Below, piece by piece: positions 11,240 through 26,704 of a stretch of 64,000 bases of DNA. Position 1 is the stretch's first letter; every line of letters begins with the position of its first letter. The stretch is taken from assembly GCA_947579665.1 (NCBI GenBank), contig OX388350.1, positions 34,815,393 through 34,879,392 of the forward strand, in the 5' to 3' direction. Under the pieces are notes generated by a model that saw only the letters and a program-made list of their open reading frames with translations, was not told the DNA's origin and made no database searches. The position numbers were made by a program, and so were the translations under genes. This stretch comes from Sympetrum striolatum. Lineage: Eukaryota > Arthropoda > Insecta > Odonata > Libellulidae.

Positions 11240-12060
11240 TATGAAATCGTAAAGGCTTTTAGAGTAGTGAGCTTTCTTTGGGATGTGAAACGTAGCGCAT
11301 AAAAAAAACCGGCTAAACCCAGTTCGAGGTATTAATATAGTTCCAAAGTGATTTAGAAGGAAAAATCAAATAGATACATTGCAATGAGCATGTACTATAA
11401 ATATCACATCCTTAAAGTTAATGTACAATAATGGCTTCCATATTATCATCAAGTGATATAAATAATTCTTTGAGCAAATATTACATTTTCCAAAATCTTA
11501 TGAAAAAAATTTGGAATAAAATTCAAGAATTACTAAATATCATTTAAATGTTACGAAAATAGATTCAAATCTACGCGGCTATTGATATTTAGCGTTGGCA
11601 ACCGTAACTGTTGATCTTACATAGATACAAGTTATTGAAATTTCTAAAAGATTGTGAATTGTGAATGGAATATTTATACCATAACTCATATATTTGTTGC
11701 ATGATCTTATGTTAATATCTATAGTATGAGCTAACAAAATAAAGGAATTAAAACTTTGGTACGAAAGTGTTACAAATGAAATAATTGTGGAATGAGAAGC
11801 AGGACATATGAAGTGAAATAGCGACTACCGAAACAGACGCATAAATTGTTTGAGAATATTTAGTGTAGAAGGTTTAACACATAAATTAATTCCAACCATG
11901 CGTGAATAAATAGAATATATCAGAGAAAAGGGTAAAAAGGAATAGGTAAACTCTTCTCACATAAACTAATAAGGTATGTATTCAATATAACTTAGTTGTA
12001 CTTCGTGGGATACAATAGAAAATTGAAATTCAAAATATTATTGTTTTTGTACCTTAAAAT
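11240..12060. repeat. 1.2-1.4 kb diverged repeat, copy 3
   Basis: This copy holds the 3' two-thirds of the family: 'cacattttccaaa'-like sequence near 11487, gcgttggcaaccgtaactg near 11591, 'gcgactaccgaaacagac' near 11821, 'ttaattccaaccat' near 11887, and 'aactaataaggtatgtattc' near 11964. It is closer to copy 2 than to copy 1 in most blocks. Confidence 0.7.
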
Positions 12061-12515
12061 CAATAAGATTTCCGAACCGAACCTCACAGAATACTTTCTG
12101 GAAGTTAAATTTGCAGTACTCTAAAATGATAAATGGTCCTGGTAAAATTTCCTACCAATATCGGTTGAAGCTCACAGAGTAATAAGTATGGTAAAGTACA
12201 GATTGTACTTAAAGTGATATAAGATATTCATAATAAGTACATAAGTGGTATAGTAAGATCTGCTTATACATCGATATATCCACAGTTAACCTCAAGTCAA
12301 TACTACCACTTGGTAAGGAGACGTTGCAGAGCACACCTGCATACGATGAAAACCGCTACCATCTTGTATCCTAACGCTTGTGATCAACATACTACTGGAA
12401 CAAAAAAGCCGCTAAGTTTCTGTCCTCAAAATCCCAGCCTCTTCTCCCTGTATCCAATTTTCATTCTCCTTTCTAACAGCTAATGTACTCGAAATATGTG
12501 TATAATATGTGCGTA
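12061..12515. other. Unique stretch before the minisatellite
   Basis: No frame or repeat partner seen. It leads directly into the 59-bp array. Confidence 0.5.
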
Positions 12516-13520
12516 TACTACTGGGAAGTCCCTGGCGCGGGTCTAACAACCTCGCAAACTTCTCATTGCCTGTATGATACTGGGAAGTCCCTGGCGCGGG
12601 TCTAACAACCTCGCAAACTTCTCATTGCCTGTGTGATACTGGGAAGTCCCTGGCGCGGGTCTAACAACCTCGCAAACTTCTCACTGCGTGTATGATACTG
12701 GGAAGTCACTGGCGTAGATCTAACAACCTCGCAAACTTCTCACGGTATGTGTGATACTGGGAAGTCCCTGGCGCGGGTCTAACAAACCTCGCAAACCTCT
12801 CACTGCGTGTATGATACTGGGAAGTCACTGGCGTAGGTCTAACAACCTCGCAAACGTCTCACGGTATGTGTGATACTGGGAAGTCACTGGCGCGGGTCTA
12901 ACAACCTCGCAAACATCTCATTGCATGTATGATACTGGGAAGTCACTGGCGTAGGGTCTAACAACCTCGCAAACCTCTCATTGCGTGTATGATACTGGGA
13001 AGTCACTGGCGTAGGTCTAACAACCTCGCAAACGTCTCACGGTATGTGTGATACTAGGAAGTCACTGGAGCGGGTCTAACAACCTCGCAAACTTCTTATT
13101 GCGTGTATGATACTGAGAAGTCACTGGCGCAGGTCTAACAACCTCGCAAACTTCTCATAGTATGTATGATAGTGGGAAGTCACTGGCGTGGGTCTGACAA
13201 CCTCGCAAACTTCTCATAGTATGTATGATAGTGGGAAGTCACTGGCGTGGGTCTGACAACCTCGCAAACTTCTCATAGTATGTATGATAGTGGGAAGTCA
13301 CTGGTGCAGGTCTAACAACCTCGCAAACTTCTCATAGCATGTATGATACTGAGAAGTCACTGGCGTAGGTCTAACAACCTCGCAAACTTCTCATAGTATG
13401 TATGATAGTGGGAAGTCACTGGCGTGGGTCTGACAACCTCGCAAACTTCTCATAGTATGTATGATAGTGGGAAGTCACTGGCGCAGGTCTAACAGCCTCG
13501 TAAACTTCTCACTATGTGTA
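12516..13520. repeat. 59-bp minisatellite, about 17 tandem units
   Basis: The unit begins gatactgggaagtcactggc, continues with 'ggtctaacaacctcgcaaac' and ends in 'ttctcatagtatgtat' or a variant. Units start near 12516, 12575, 12634, 12693, 12752, 12812 and so on to 13462, with single-base length changes in two of them. The centre (aacaacctcgcaaac) is nearly fixed, whereas the tail (ttgcctgt, cggtatgt, tagtatgt) and the 'cgcggg/cgtagg' site vary. The first units carry 'ccctggcgcggg', the middle ones alternate two tail types, and the last seven mostly share the 'tagtatgt' tail, so amplification came in blocks. The unit is much richer in G+C than its flanks. It is not a CRISPR array: there are no unique spacers. 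Confidence 0.97.
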
Positions 13521-13600
13521 ATTGTGCTACTGGAATATGATGTAATTATTTTTTCATCTGGTTGTTTATCAGGCTAAATATATTTATTTTTATCTTTCAG

Positions 13601-13850
13601 ACTTATTTACTGCTCCAAAATCACTATCGTACACCAAGTCTTTCCGCATTATCATTACCTGAGATTTATTGGATGAATGAAGGTATGGAGAACAGGAATA
13701 GATGGAAAACTATCAAAGCCTCAGTGTCACCAAACCAGACCATCAATAAAAGCAGCTACATCGATGTGTGGGTGAAATTTCATACCAAAGGAAGGAGGAA
13801 TTTTGAACGAACAGTGTTATGATTCTTGATGTTTGAAGAATAAAATACTT
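13601..13850 (+). other. Possible terminal exon (weak)
   Basis: A polypyrimidine tract ending 'tttatctttcag' at about 13600 resembles a splice acceptor. An open frame of about 74 codons follows to a stop at 13820, and 'gaataaaata', a polyadenylation-signal-like hexamer context, lies at about 13838. The peptide is not recognisable and no upstream exon could be tied to it. It could be the last exon of a long non-coding or lineage-specific transcript, or chance. Confidence 0.2.
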
Positions 13851-13882
13851 TGTTAAAAAACTAAAGATGTTTTCATTAATTA

Positions 13883-14211
13883 GCCTATACCGGGGGTGGT
13901 AATCCTATGGCACGCGTGCCCAAACCTGCATTTGAGAAAAGTTTTCGGCACGCGAAACTCATAAGACATTATCTTTTTTTTGCATTATTCACTTAAGAAA
14001 TGAAGCTTCACAATAATTAAATGTGAACTCTGTTTATTAGTAGTGACAACCGACGACCATTTATGCTTTATACAATATCTTAATCGAATCGTTGATATTA
14101 ACGCAATAATAATATCACTGTATAGTTCAGCACCACATTGCCACTCAAGCCCTTTATAATCATCAAATATGGCACTCTTGCCGTAAAAGGTTCGCCAATC
14201 CTGGCCTATAC
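13883..14211. mobile_element. hAT-type MITE with 8-bp target duplication
   Basis: The element (13891-14203, 313 bp) is flanked by the exact 8-bp direct repeat GCCTATAC at 13883-13890 and 14204-14211. Its left end reads cgggggtggtaatcctatgg and then 'cacgcgtgcc'. The right end, reverse complemented, reads caggattggcgaacctttt and then 'agagtgcc'. These are imperfect terminal inverted repeats of about 35 bp. An 8-bp duplication and ends of the form CAGGGGTNGNNAACCT are typical of hAT-superfamily elements. The interior has no transposase frame, so it is non-autonomous. Confidence 0.88.
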
Positions 14212-15884
14212 TAGAATTTTTAGCAATAGGTATTACATCATATTGAAAGGAGATACATATGGTTGATGAGGATGAAGCAACTCAAAAGCCTCCAACGGTT
14301 TGATGTAAGCGGAGCATTATTACCACGTATCTTTTACGTAAATAATGAATTTTTAAAACGACTTGTTCTGGCGTCATTTCCTCTTATTTCACGATCAATA
14401 CTTGTTCGATCGATGTAGCAGGGGGTATGATACCGCTTGTGTATTCCACGGTATTAAAAATAATCCATTCCCGAGCTGTCGTAGTAGGAGCTTGATAAGT
14501 CTCATCTCAAAAATTGCCTCCGTCAATCCATGTACGTATTCTTATAATTAATGTGAGCTCTATTTAAATAATTTTTTCTGATTCGCAGATCCCTAGTTAG
14601 CACACGCATATCCACCAATCAAAAAGGCGCTAAATTTGATTTGATTCCCAACTTTCGTACTAGCCCTCCTTTCGAGTGAACCCAATTAGTGTTGGCATCA
14701 GCAATAACCAATTCACAAAGCAACAAACCCTTAATACGTGGCGCTTAGCATTTTCAGTGCTACAATTGCTTTCCTGTGTCAGTTGCCTCCCACGTGTGAC
14801 AAGCGCGTGGGACACGCACTCAATGAAGGATTATCTTCGCTGCTGGTTGATCCGATCCAAATCTTCTCCTCATTCCCTTAGTACGCCTCCCTTCCTACAC
14901 ATTTTTCCCATCACTGTCTCTTTCCATTACCAGCCAACTCCCAAGAGAAAGCTTTTTCATCTTCAGCTCTCACTCAATTGATATAGAGAATTTTCAAGAA
15001 TGCCACCCACGTAAAATATGTACATTAATTTAATCTACTAACTTATGCACTCTCAACTGAATTATTACGAAATGCCGGCACTGCCAAAAATGGTTTGGGA
15101 TATTTTATTCATAAATACAGCCTTAATCATGCTGAAAATTGTACATCTTACTCGTATAACAATGACGAGCATTAAATTCTATAATAGTTTTAAAAAGTGC
15201 GTGAATATTCATTCAGTTTTACACCAATTAACTTACATTTTTCATAAAAATACAACAATATCGTCGGATATCTATGAATTAGGCAATAGTGTTATACGAA
15301 AAAGAATCTTTTACTGTTTCTTTTTCTGCTGTACACTACATTCAACGACAACATTCAGAAGAAAGAGTTTTTCTATTACCCTTCCCCCTTTCTCGTTTTT
15401 AATTCCTTACTTTGAAGCAGAATTTTCTTTCTTAACTCTCCTTCTTACATTCCATAAAGCAATTATTTCTCGCTCAATTTTGACTTAAGAAAGAGCCTCA
15501 AGGGTTAACGAAGTGCCTTACAAGCATTAGTTGTTGGAATTTACGCCGCTTATTTGGAATCGAGCAAAAACCACTTTCCATATACTTATAAGAATATACT
15601 TATATACACATTTTTCTGTGAGGCCTCCAAGAAAAATGCATAGCTCAATTTTTAATAAAACCTTAACACTATTGATGACGCTAGGAAGACTTTTATTAAC
15701 TTGCAAGACAATCTAAGGGCATATAAAGGGGATTCGCTAATTCTCCTACTGGTTCTGACATAGAAGCCATCACTTTCAAAATGATAACGTACACTAGCAA
15801 TTTAGGACAGCATGAATTATTTTTTAAATAAACGAGGATATATGCTGTATTCAGGGGACAGAGCTCTGAGTAGAAAATGAAAGT
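14212..15884. other. No recognised feature
   Basis: Plus-strand frames of 101 codons (14676-14981) and 147 codons (15045-15488) are present but low-complexity, rich in Ser/Phe/Leu and without any family motif. I judge them random. No repeat partner found. Confidence 0.45.
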
Positions 15885-16241
15885 ATGGCTCATAGAATGA
15901 CCATACTGAGCGTACATACCAGCGTTACAGAGATGTTGAAGAAGATCGGCTGGGAATCACTAGAAAAAAGGAGAAGGATAAACCGATCAGTGGGAATCTT
16001 CCAGGTTAGAAACGGAGGCGAGGCATGTGCAGAATTAAAGGACAAGATAGAGGAACCACATTATGTAGCTATAGGGGACCATAAATATAAGTTTAAGCTT
16101 AGGAAACAAAGAACAGATACTGCGAAGTATTCTTTTATAAATAGGGGGATAAGAGATTGGAATATGCTACCTGAAGAGGCTCTCAAACTCTACCCGAAAT
16201 GCAAAAACAACTTTAGGAATATATGTTTTAACTTACTATAA
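15885..16241 (+). pseudogene. Non-LTR retrotransposon reverse transcriptase, C-terminal remnant
   Basis: The 118-residue frame carries the C-terminal signature of CR1/Jockey-like LINE polyproteins: SVTEMLKKIGWESLEKRRR, then a 'RTDTAKYSFINRGIRDWNML' block ending in LP, and a closing NNFRNICFNLL. The minus-strand fragment at 31202-31666 aligns with it block for block (SVTKMLEKLGWETLENRRK; NIAKFSFLNRTIDQWNALP). The catalytic reverse-transcriptase palm and the endonuclease are absent, so the copy is 5'-truncated. The first ATG is just where the surviving frame opens. Clade assignment within non-LTR elements is inference. Confidence 0.85.
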
Positions 16242-16334
16242 GGTACTATAATGTTGTTGTGTCTGTTTAAATCTAGCCACCTGAATTTTGTTCCATTTAT
16301 AAGATTGATTATATAGATAAATAAATAAATACAT
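15885..16334 (+). mobile_element. 5'-truncated LINE copy with 3' UTR and (TAAA)n tail
   Basis: The reverse-transcriptase remnant is followed by about 75 bases of AT-rich 3' UTR and an 'agataaataaataaata' tail ending near 16334. 5' truncation with a short simple-repeat tail is usual for target-primed reverse transcription. I could not define target-site duplications. Confidence 0.75.
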
Positions 16335-17089
16335 CAAACTTGTAAATTTTATTTGTAAAATTTCGGACTAAATGATAAAATGAGCGATAAATAAATGAAA
16401 TTCGGAAACTTCTTTTCTTCAAGAAGATATAGGGTTAATCATCAAACTATATCATCATTACTTGCTCACTAAAACAGATCCGTAATTTTTTTACCTCCTG
16501 TAATTCATCCCGCTTTCTGCAGTTAGTTTCTTTGAAATCCTAGTATACCAAGATATCGGACGAGCAGCGCCAAAAAAGTTTCCTTGTTAGTGGACGTCTC
16601 TTTCATTGCATTTGAGCTTCGTCTTTCATTAAACCCTTCTTACATTCCATCTCTTCCCTTCCAGCACTCGGGGATTACTTCCCTATAATCTGGACTTCGT
16701 TAACACCTTTCACATCTCCCTTTTTTGCTGGGTCGATAAGGAATCCTCTTTATCCCTATCAAATTCCGACGAGGCCAATTTCAATGACTCGTTAAGAGTC
16801 GACTTCTTTCACTTTTGAATCGAGTTTACTTTCTCCGACCTCTCTAGGCCTTTCATCTCGAGCTTTTTTGCGTTCGTCTCTGTTTTCCTCAGTGTACTAG
16901 TCCCTATCCAGATACGGATTAAAATATCGACTCGGAAGTCTACTGCATTTGTGAATTACAACCAAAAAGATCTTTGAGATGGAATTTCTTTATCTGGATG
17001 TCCTCTCCAGACAATTGTAAATATCGGAGATGACGCACACAAAATGTTTAATGAGTATTTAAAAACGCTACATTATTTTGCTAATTCAA
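16335..17089. other. No recognised feature; pyrimidine-rich, CpG-containing patch
   Basis: From about 16550 to 16920 the plus strand is rich in C and T with scattered CpGs ('gacgtctc', 'ctcgttaagagtcgac'). No frame is convincing and no partner copy exists in the window. Confidence 0.4.
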
Positions 17090-17236
17090 AGTACTACTAT
17101 TCACTCCTGACGAAGAATTCATATGAAATACGTATTGAGTGCTCTCAAACATTGCGGTGTCCTTTCTTTGTTTCTCAGAATACCGGTGAATGAGAAGAGG
17201 AACGCCGACAAAATCGGCTATTGGAAGTTTTAAACC
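17090..17236. repeat. Foldback family (aacgccgacaaa), single arm
   Basis: The words 'tcactcctgacgaagaattc', 'cggtgtcctttctttg', 'gaataccggtgaatgagaag' and aacgccgacaaaatcggc match the right arm of the foldback at 53917-54065 in the same order. No matching left arm lies upstream, so this is a half element. Confidence 0.75.
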
Positions 17237-19052
17237 TGTAATACACATTCCTAGATTTGCTTATAACACACAAATCTCTGTAACTAAAATTTATAAAACT
17301 ACTTGAAACAACGTCTGATCTGATGGAAAAAAACACAATGAATAAAGAGGAATACATTGATATAATTCTTTGATGTTCAAAAAACCAGACTCCAGCGATT
17401 ATTAATATTTGTGTTAATAAAAACTCCTTTTAAAAAGTATTTATTTATAAACAGGATACTCAATACTTCTCAGTCAAAAAATATGATATTGGAAAAAAAT
17501 AGTGATTAATATAGGATATATGTCATCACTGAGAAAATATCTGAAATACTACTTGAAAATGGTATATTTGAATGGTTAGGTGGTCTTAAATAGAAGGTGA
17601 TATAAGATGGAAAATATTATTCGGAGAAATTTGAAAGACGAATGGAAATTTGCGACTTTTTAAGGTTTCATTACCAACTGTTTCTTTAAATTTCACCATC
17701 ATTTTTCCCATTGTCTTTATCTACGAATAACTACTTCTGCTAGCGTATAATTACCCGGAATATTCAGCATACAAGCCATACTCAGACCTAAATTTCTCGG
17801 AGTTAATTATTCCAAACGAAAAATTAATCGAACGAGAAAAATTGACCAACTCTTGGACTATGAGAATTACAATTGTTTCCAAATGGATTTCAAGCGTTTT
17901 AAGGTTACAAAAGGAAATTACTAAAAACTTTCATAAAAGTCTTCAAATGCACTTTACTTAAAACACTCAGATATAGTACCTAGATTAATTTATTGAGGCT
18001 GGAAAATTAAAAAATAAACAGCAAACACGGAGTTAAAGGCGATCAAATTCTACTTGTTGGTCAATAACAGAATTTTTTAGACCTCCAATCAAAACTTATC
18101 TGCCTATAATATTGGTTATCAATTATATCACATAAATCTCGAATGGCCTCGCTTCCCAAATAAATGATTTACGTACATGAGAATGATCTATAATGAATAA
18201 TTGTAGCATTAAATAAATTTGGATAATAAAGGTTTTGGATGAAGGACGCATTACCCGTACAAAGAGAAAATTTTACATTATTTCGGAATAACGGAAAAGA
18301 TAAATGAAAGCAAAATATTGAGTAGATTTTCGAGATTATTGAGTCATATGAGGGATAAAACTTCCAAAAGAAGCAAGCTGAATGGAAGTGGTAAATGATG
18401 AAAGACTTGTACAAAATGTGCTAAGTAAACGAAAGTTCAAGGAATTATGTATGATGCATGATGATGATAAATATATACAGGGCAAATAGTTTTTATTGAC
18501 AGGGGAGGAGTAATGATCGTTAATATGAGGATGTGGTGTTACTTTGGTTTTGTAAACATGATAGGAGATGAGTACTTTTTTAAATAAACTTGATTTGTGT
18601 GGATGCTTGTCCTCTCTATGTGTTGGCTGTAATTAACAGATTTTCCGTGTGTGAATTTTGTAACAAAAATAAGGTGCACGTAGAGGTGGCTGAGTATAGA
18701 GAAATAATTAGAGTATAGGAAGCCTTCAGTAAGATTTTCCCGAATTGGAACAGTATTTAAATAAAATGAATATCTGTTATGTAACAATGAAATGTATTAG
18801 TGACATGTTTTTCTCTTAAAAGTAGTAGATATTATTTCAAGAATCATCCGCCTACTCCATAGACTACCAAGTAATGATTCGAAAGCAAAAATTCCTCTTT
18901 TCTTTATAGACGACGCGTCGCGACGTTGAAACAAGTAATTTTATATAAATAGAGTAAAATACTCTTTAAATTTATAAACTATTACGAGCTTAATGTCATA
19001 AAATCCACTTATTTTACAAGCTATTTCCCCTCCTTCTCTATACAAATAAATG
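17237..19052. other. AT-rich stretch, nothing recognised
   Basis: Only short frames of 81-82 codons on the minus strand without motifs. An 'acgacgcgtcgcgacg' CpG-rich spot lies at 18910. Confidence 0.45.
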
Positions 19053-19133
19053 TACAGTCCTGGCCAAAATTAACGCAGCACCGGCCGTAAGGATCGCTAT
19101 GGAGGTGCTGCGTTAATTTTGGCCAGGAGTGTA
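19053..19133. mobile_element. Tiny Tc1/mariner-type foldback (77 bp)
   Basis: It starts cagtcctggccaaaattaac at 19055 and continues 'gcagcacc'. The right end (to 19131) is its reverse complement with one mismatch in 28 bases. Both ends abut TA dinucleotides (19053-19054 and 19132-19133), as expected for the TA target duplication of Tc1/mariner elements. The opening CAGTNCTGGCCAAAA is typical of that group's terminal repeats. Only about 21 bases separate the arms, so it is an extreme internal-deletion form without coding capacity. Confidence 0.88.
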
Positions 19134-19680
19134 CTATGCAAAGTAGTCCTATTCTTCTATTTTCAGTTCTCCCCGAATTCTGGACCACTTTTCCTTTTAT
19201 TCCCGTCCCGAGAGCGTTCTTTATCTCCAACATGCTTTGAGGCCCCCACCCTCCGGTCAATCCCACATCCACGCAATAATCCCAGCCTTAAATCCCACCT
19301 TGCGATGAGTGCCCAGCCCTTCATCACGGCCCCTTATCCGTTGCCTTACTTTCACTCCTCTGCCCGTTCGCTTGGGAATATGTGTGATCCGCCTAAACTC
19401 GTTCCCAACAGTGGAACCTCGAAAAAAGCCCGGCAAAAACTTCCCCCTTCCTCTGCATGCAGACCGCTTCGAACAATGGCACCCGCACACTTCAAAACTT
19501 GTTACTTCTTGCGCCATCTTCCGTTCAGGCCTCTGCGGGGCCTAATTTTCCTCTCATTTCCCCCTGGGATGTTTCGGATGTGTCCGTGGGCGTTCTTGCA
19601 TGTGTAAGAGACCAACTTCCCTGCTCCGGCGTGTTTTTTTTCGCGGCCTTTTCGGCAAAGAGTTGACCGAACACCCCGGT
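19134..19680. other. GC-richer unique patch with a 162-codon frame
   Basis: Cytosine-rich and CpG-containing sequence ('ccgtcccgagagcg', 'ttcgcggccttttcgg') carries overlapping frames on both strands, the longest 19119-19607 on the plus strand. That frame opens inside the mariner foldback, which argues against a real start. The peptide is Pro/Ser/Phe-rich and unrecognised. No repeat partner was found. It may be regulatory DNA or a non-coding exon. Confidence 0.4.
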
Positions 19681-24354
<4,674 letters not shown>

Positions 24355-25553
24355 TATCTATTATATATAGATGCTTCTCCGGATTCATTCATGTATCCAT
24401 ATATATATACGAGTAAAATGTAGCTTGCATACTGCAAGCAGATCGACAACACTAATTTTATATCGGCATCATATCGGGACGGTCCTCAAAAGAAAAAAAA
24501 AAACGGTTGAAAATATTCTTAAAATTCGCAGCAATGTAATCATCTGGCATCGAACCCGGGTCTTCCTGGTGAAATTACTACGCAGCACAACAGAAGATCA
24601 CTATCTCTAACTATATGTGAAAATTCAAGGAGTAATATTGGCTGCAACTGCCTCAAACGACGTTCTACTTTTCACGAATGTAAATGGCTCTCTGGATTCG
24701 AACCAAGGACGATCACTGAAATCTAAAATATGTTTTCGAAATTTATCTATGAAATCTATCTATGTACCGAATTTCAAGTTTTAATATTAAAGGAAAAGGG
24801 TTCAAATTAATTCTAAAAATCGGAGCAGTTACTTATTGTAGAGACTAAGGGTGTCGAACCCAGGACATATTGGCAGCTGTGAATACACATAATGATTTGT
24901 TATAACTTGATCTTATTTCATGCATAGTTTGAAGTCGATAGCATGTCGGGAAGTACCTAAATTTTGTTTCCGTTTTCTCCGTAAGAAATGCATTGAGAAG
25001 TGCAAATGGCCCTCCGGGATCGAACCAAGGACCATCAGCGAACATGTAAAATTTGATTATGAAATATATTCAAAATATCTATCCACGTGCCGAGTTTCAA
25101 GTATCCACGTTATCGGGAAAGGATCCAAAAAAAATCTTCAAAATCGCCGCAATGCATTTTAAACGGCCGATATTTGCCCCGACCTAGCATCGAACCATGG
25201 ACTATATTCTAAGATGTTTTTCTGATTTTCGTTGGATACGCACGGCTTCTAGCGATCCCTCGAGTTTCAACTCTTTCTCTCTCCGGGAAGTACCTCAAAA
25301 AAATTTTCGAAAATCCCCGCCATGTATTCTTATGGAAAAAATCGCAACTTTTGGGCCCTCTGGAATCGAACCCATGACCCTGAGGATCAAAATCGCAATT
25401 TTTCTGGCAGTTACACGTTATGGCCAATACGTCGTAAAAATTTCAAGTCAATGACGCTCGTGGTTTAGGCTGTGAATTAGTATCCTATCTATCTATCTAT
25501 CTATCTATATAGGTATATCCATGAATGAATCCGGAGAAGCATCTATATATAAT

Positions 25554-25558
<5 letters not shown>
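24355..25558. mobile_element. B-box-bearing repeat, copy B, inside perfect 39-bp inverted repeats
   Basis: The bases 24355-24393 (including gatgcttctccggattcatt) and 25520-25558 are exact reverse complements over 39 positions. Between them lies a copy collinear with copy A, with B-box-like motifs near 24548, 24694, 24850, 25016, 25190 and 25366. The inverted repeats suggest a DNA transposon about 1.2 kb long or a composite flanked by one. Copy A has only a single such end, shared with copy B at the junction. (TATC)n near 25486-25510 and (TA)n at 25555-25590 flank the right end. No transposase frame exists, and target-site duplications are obscured by the simple repeats. Confidence 0.8.
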
Positions 25559-25590
<32 letters not shown>

Positions 25591-25593
<3 letters not shown>

Positions 25594-26704
25594 GTTCAAA
25601 TCTATGGATTTATTTTCAAAAAACCTCTCGAAATGAACACGGTGAAGCATCAGGACAGGATTTTAATTAATCTAACATAAGTAGTAATTATGGTAGCCTA
25701 AAAGGAAGTACCAGGAGTAAATGTAAAACAGAGATGATATACAGACCTAAACCTAAAAAAGACACGAGGTGTTCTACATTACTTTCATTTTCCTTTTGAA
25801 CAGTCAATCAAAGGCGCGAAAATATGAGAGGTTGTGAAGGTTAAATTGGAGTTATTTCATATTGTAATTATTAATATTACCACCGAACATATGACAAACG
25901 TATGTTTGTGGGACAGTAATGTATGAAGAAAATTTATCAATTATGGATAATCATTATAGGATATATATTGCAATGAAAGCAGTAGATTATAGGTTGTTAT
26001 GAGAATTTTAATAGGAATATTTCGGAAACATATTACAACTTACTCTTCGCAAAATTCAGTAGTGAAATATTTCTTAAGCGTACATTTTAGTTTACATGGT
26101 TAATAATTACTCCTTGAAACAATACGTCTCGCTTTTAAATTAGTCAAGAGGATCTCAATGAGTATTACTATATAAAATTCCGTAGAAACTTTACTCGAGA
26201 TATTGGATCTTCTGATTATTTATCCAAGAAGAGTAAATAACACTCCAGAGAGAATAAATAAACCCACAAAGGCACGTCAAATACTCTCACAGAGTAATAT
26301 CGAAGAAAAATTTCCCTCGCCATCCTTGCTACAGCGCGACGGATTTTTATGGAATCCAACGTGACCAAACTTGATTTCTGTGCCAAACAAAGAGCTTTTG
26401 ACAAAAACGGTCCAAGACGAGGCTCCTCTCGGCGCAATACTCCTATTTCCGCTTTATCACACCGATTCCATCCACGTATTTGTTGTTACAGCGCAACTGT
26501 TATTGATTTTGGCCGATACCACTACGTCACTGTGAGGAATGGGTCAAAAAATAAGCGGAGATATGACGTCCAGGGAACAATCTCTCTCTACCAAGGCTCC
26601 AATTTCAAGTTTCAGTTAAACTCCCCGTCGGAAAATCATTTCCCTTCTTATTTTCTCAGCCTGATTGGCTCAGTTCCAAGCGCTGGCTTACTTACGATAT
26701 ATAT
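25591..26704. other. No recognised feature; 148-codon frame
   Basis: A plus-strand frame at 26349-26795 (148 codons) is the longest thing here. It has no signal peptide, no family motif and runs into the tandem repeat that follows, so I do not call it a gene. The sequence from 26330 to 26640 is somewhat richer in G+C than its surroundings. Confidence 0.4.

Noticed and set aside
12516..13520. Regular repeats resembling a CRISPR array
   Set aside because: The whole 59-bp unit repeats with no unique spacers, there are no cas genes, and the setting is eukaryotic.
14676..15488. Frames of 101 and 147 codons as candidate genes
   Set aside because: Low-complexity composition, no motif, no splice or start context.
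19119..19607. 162-codon plus frame as a gene
   Set aside because: Opens inside the mariner-type foldback; overlapping frames exist on the other strand; no family match.
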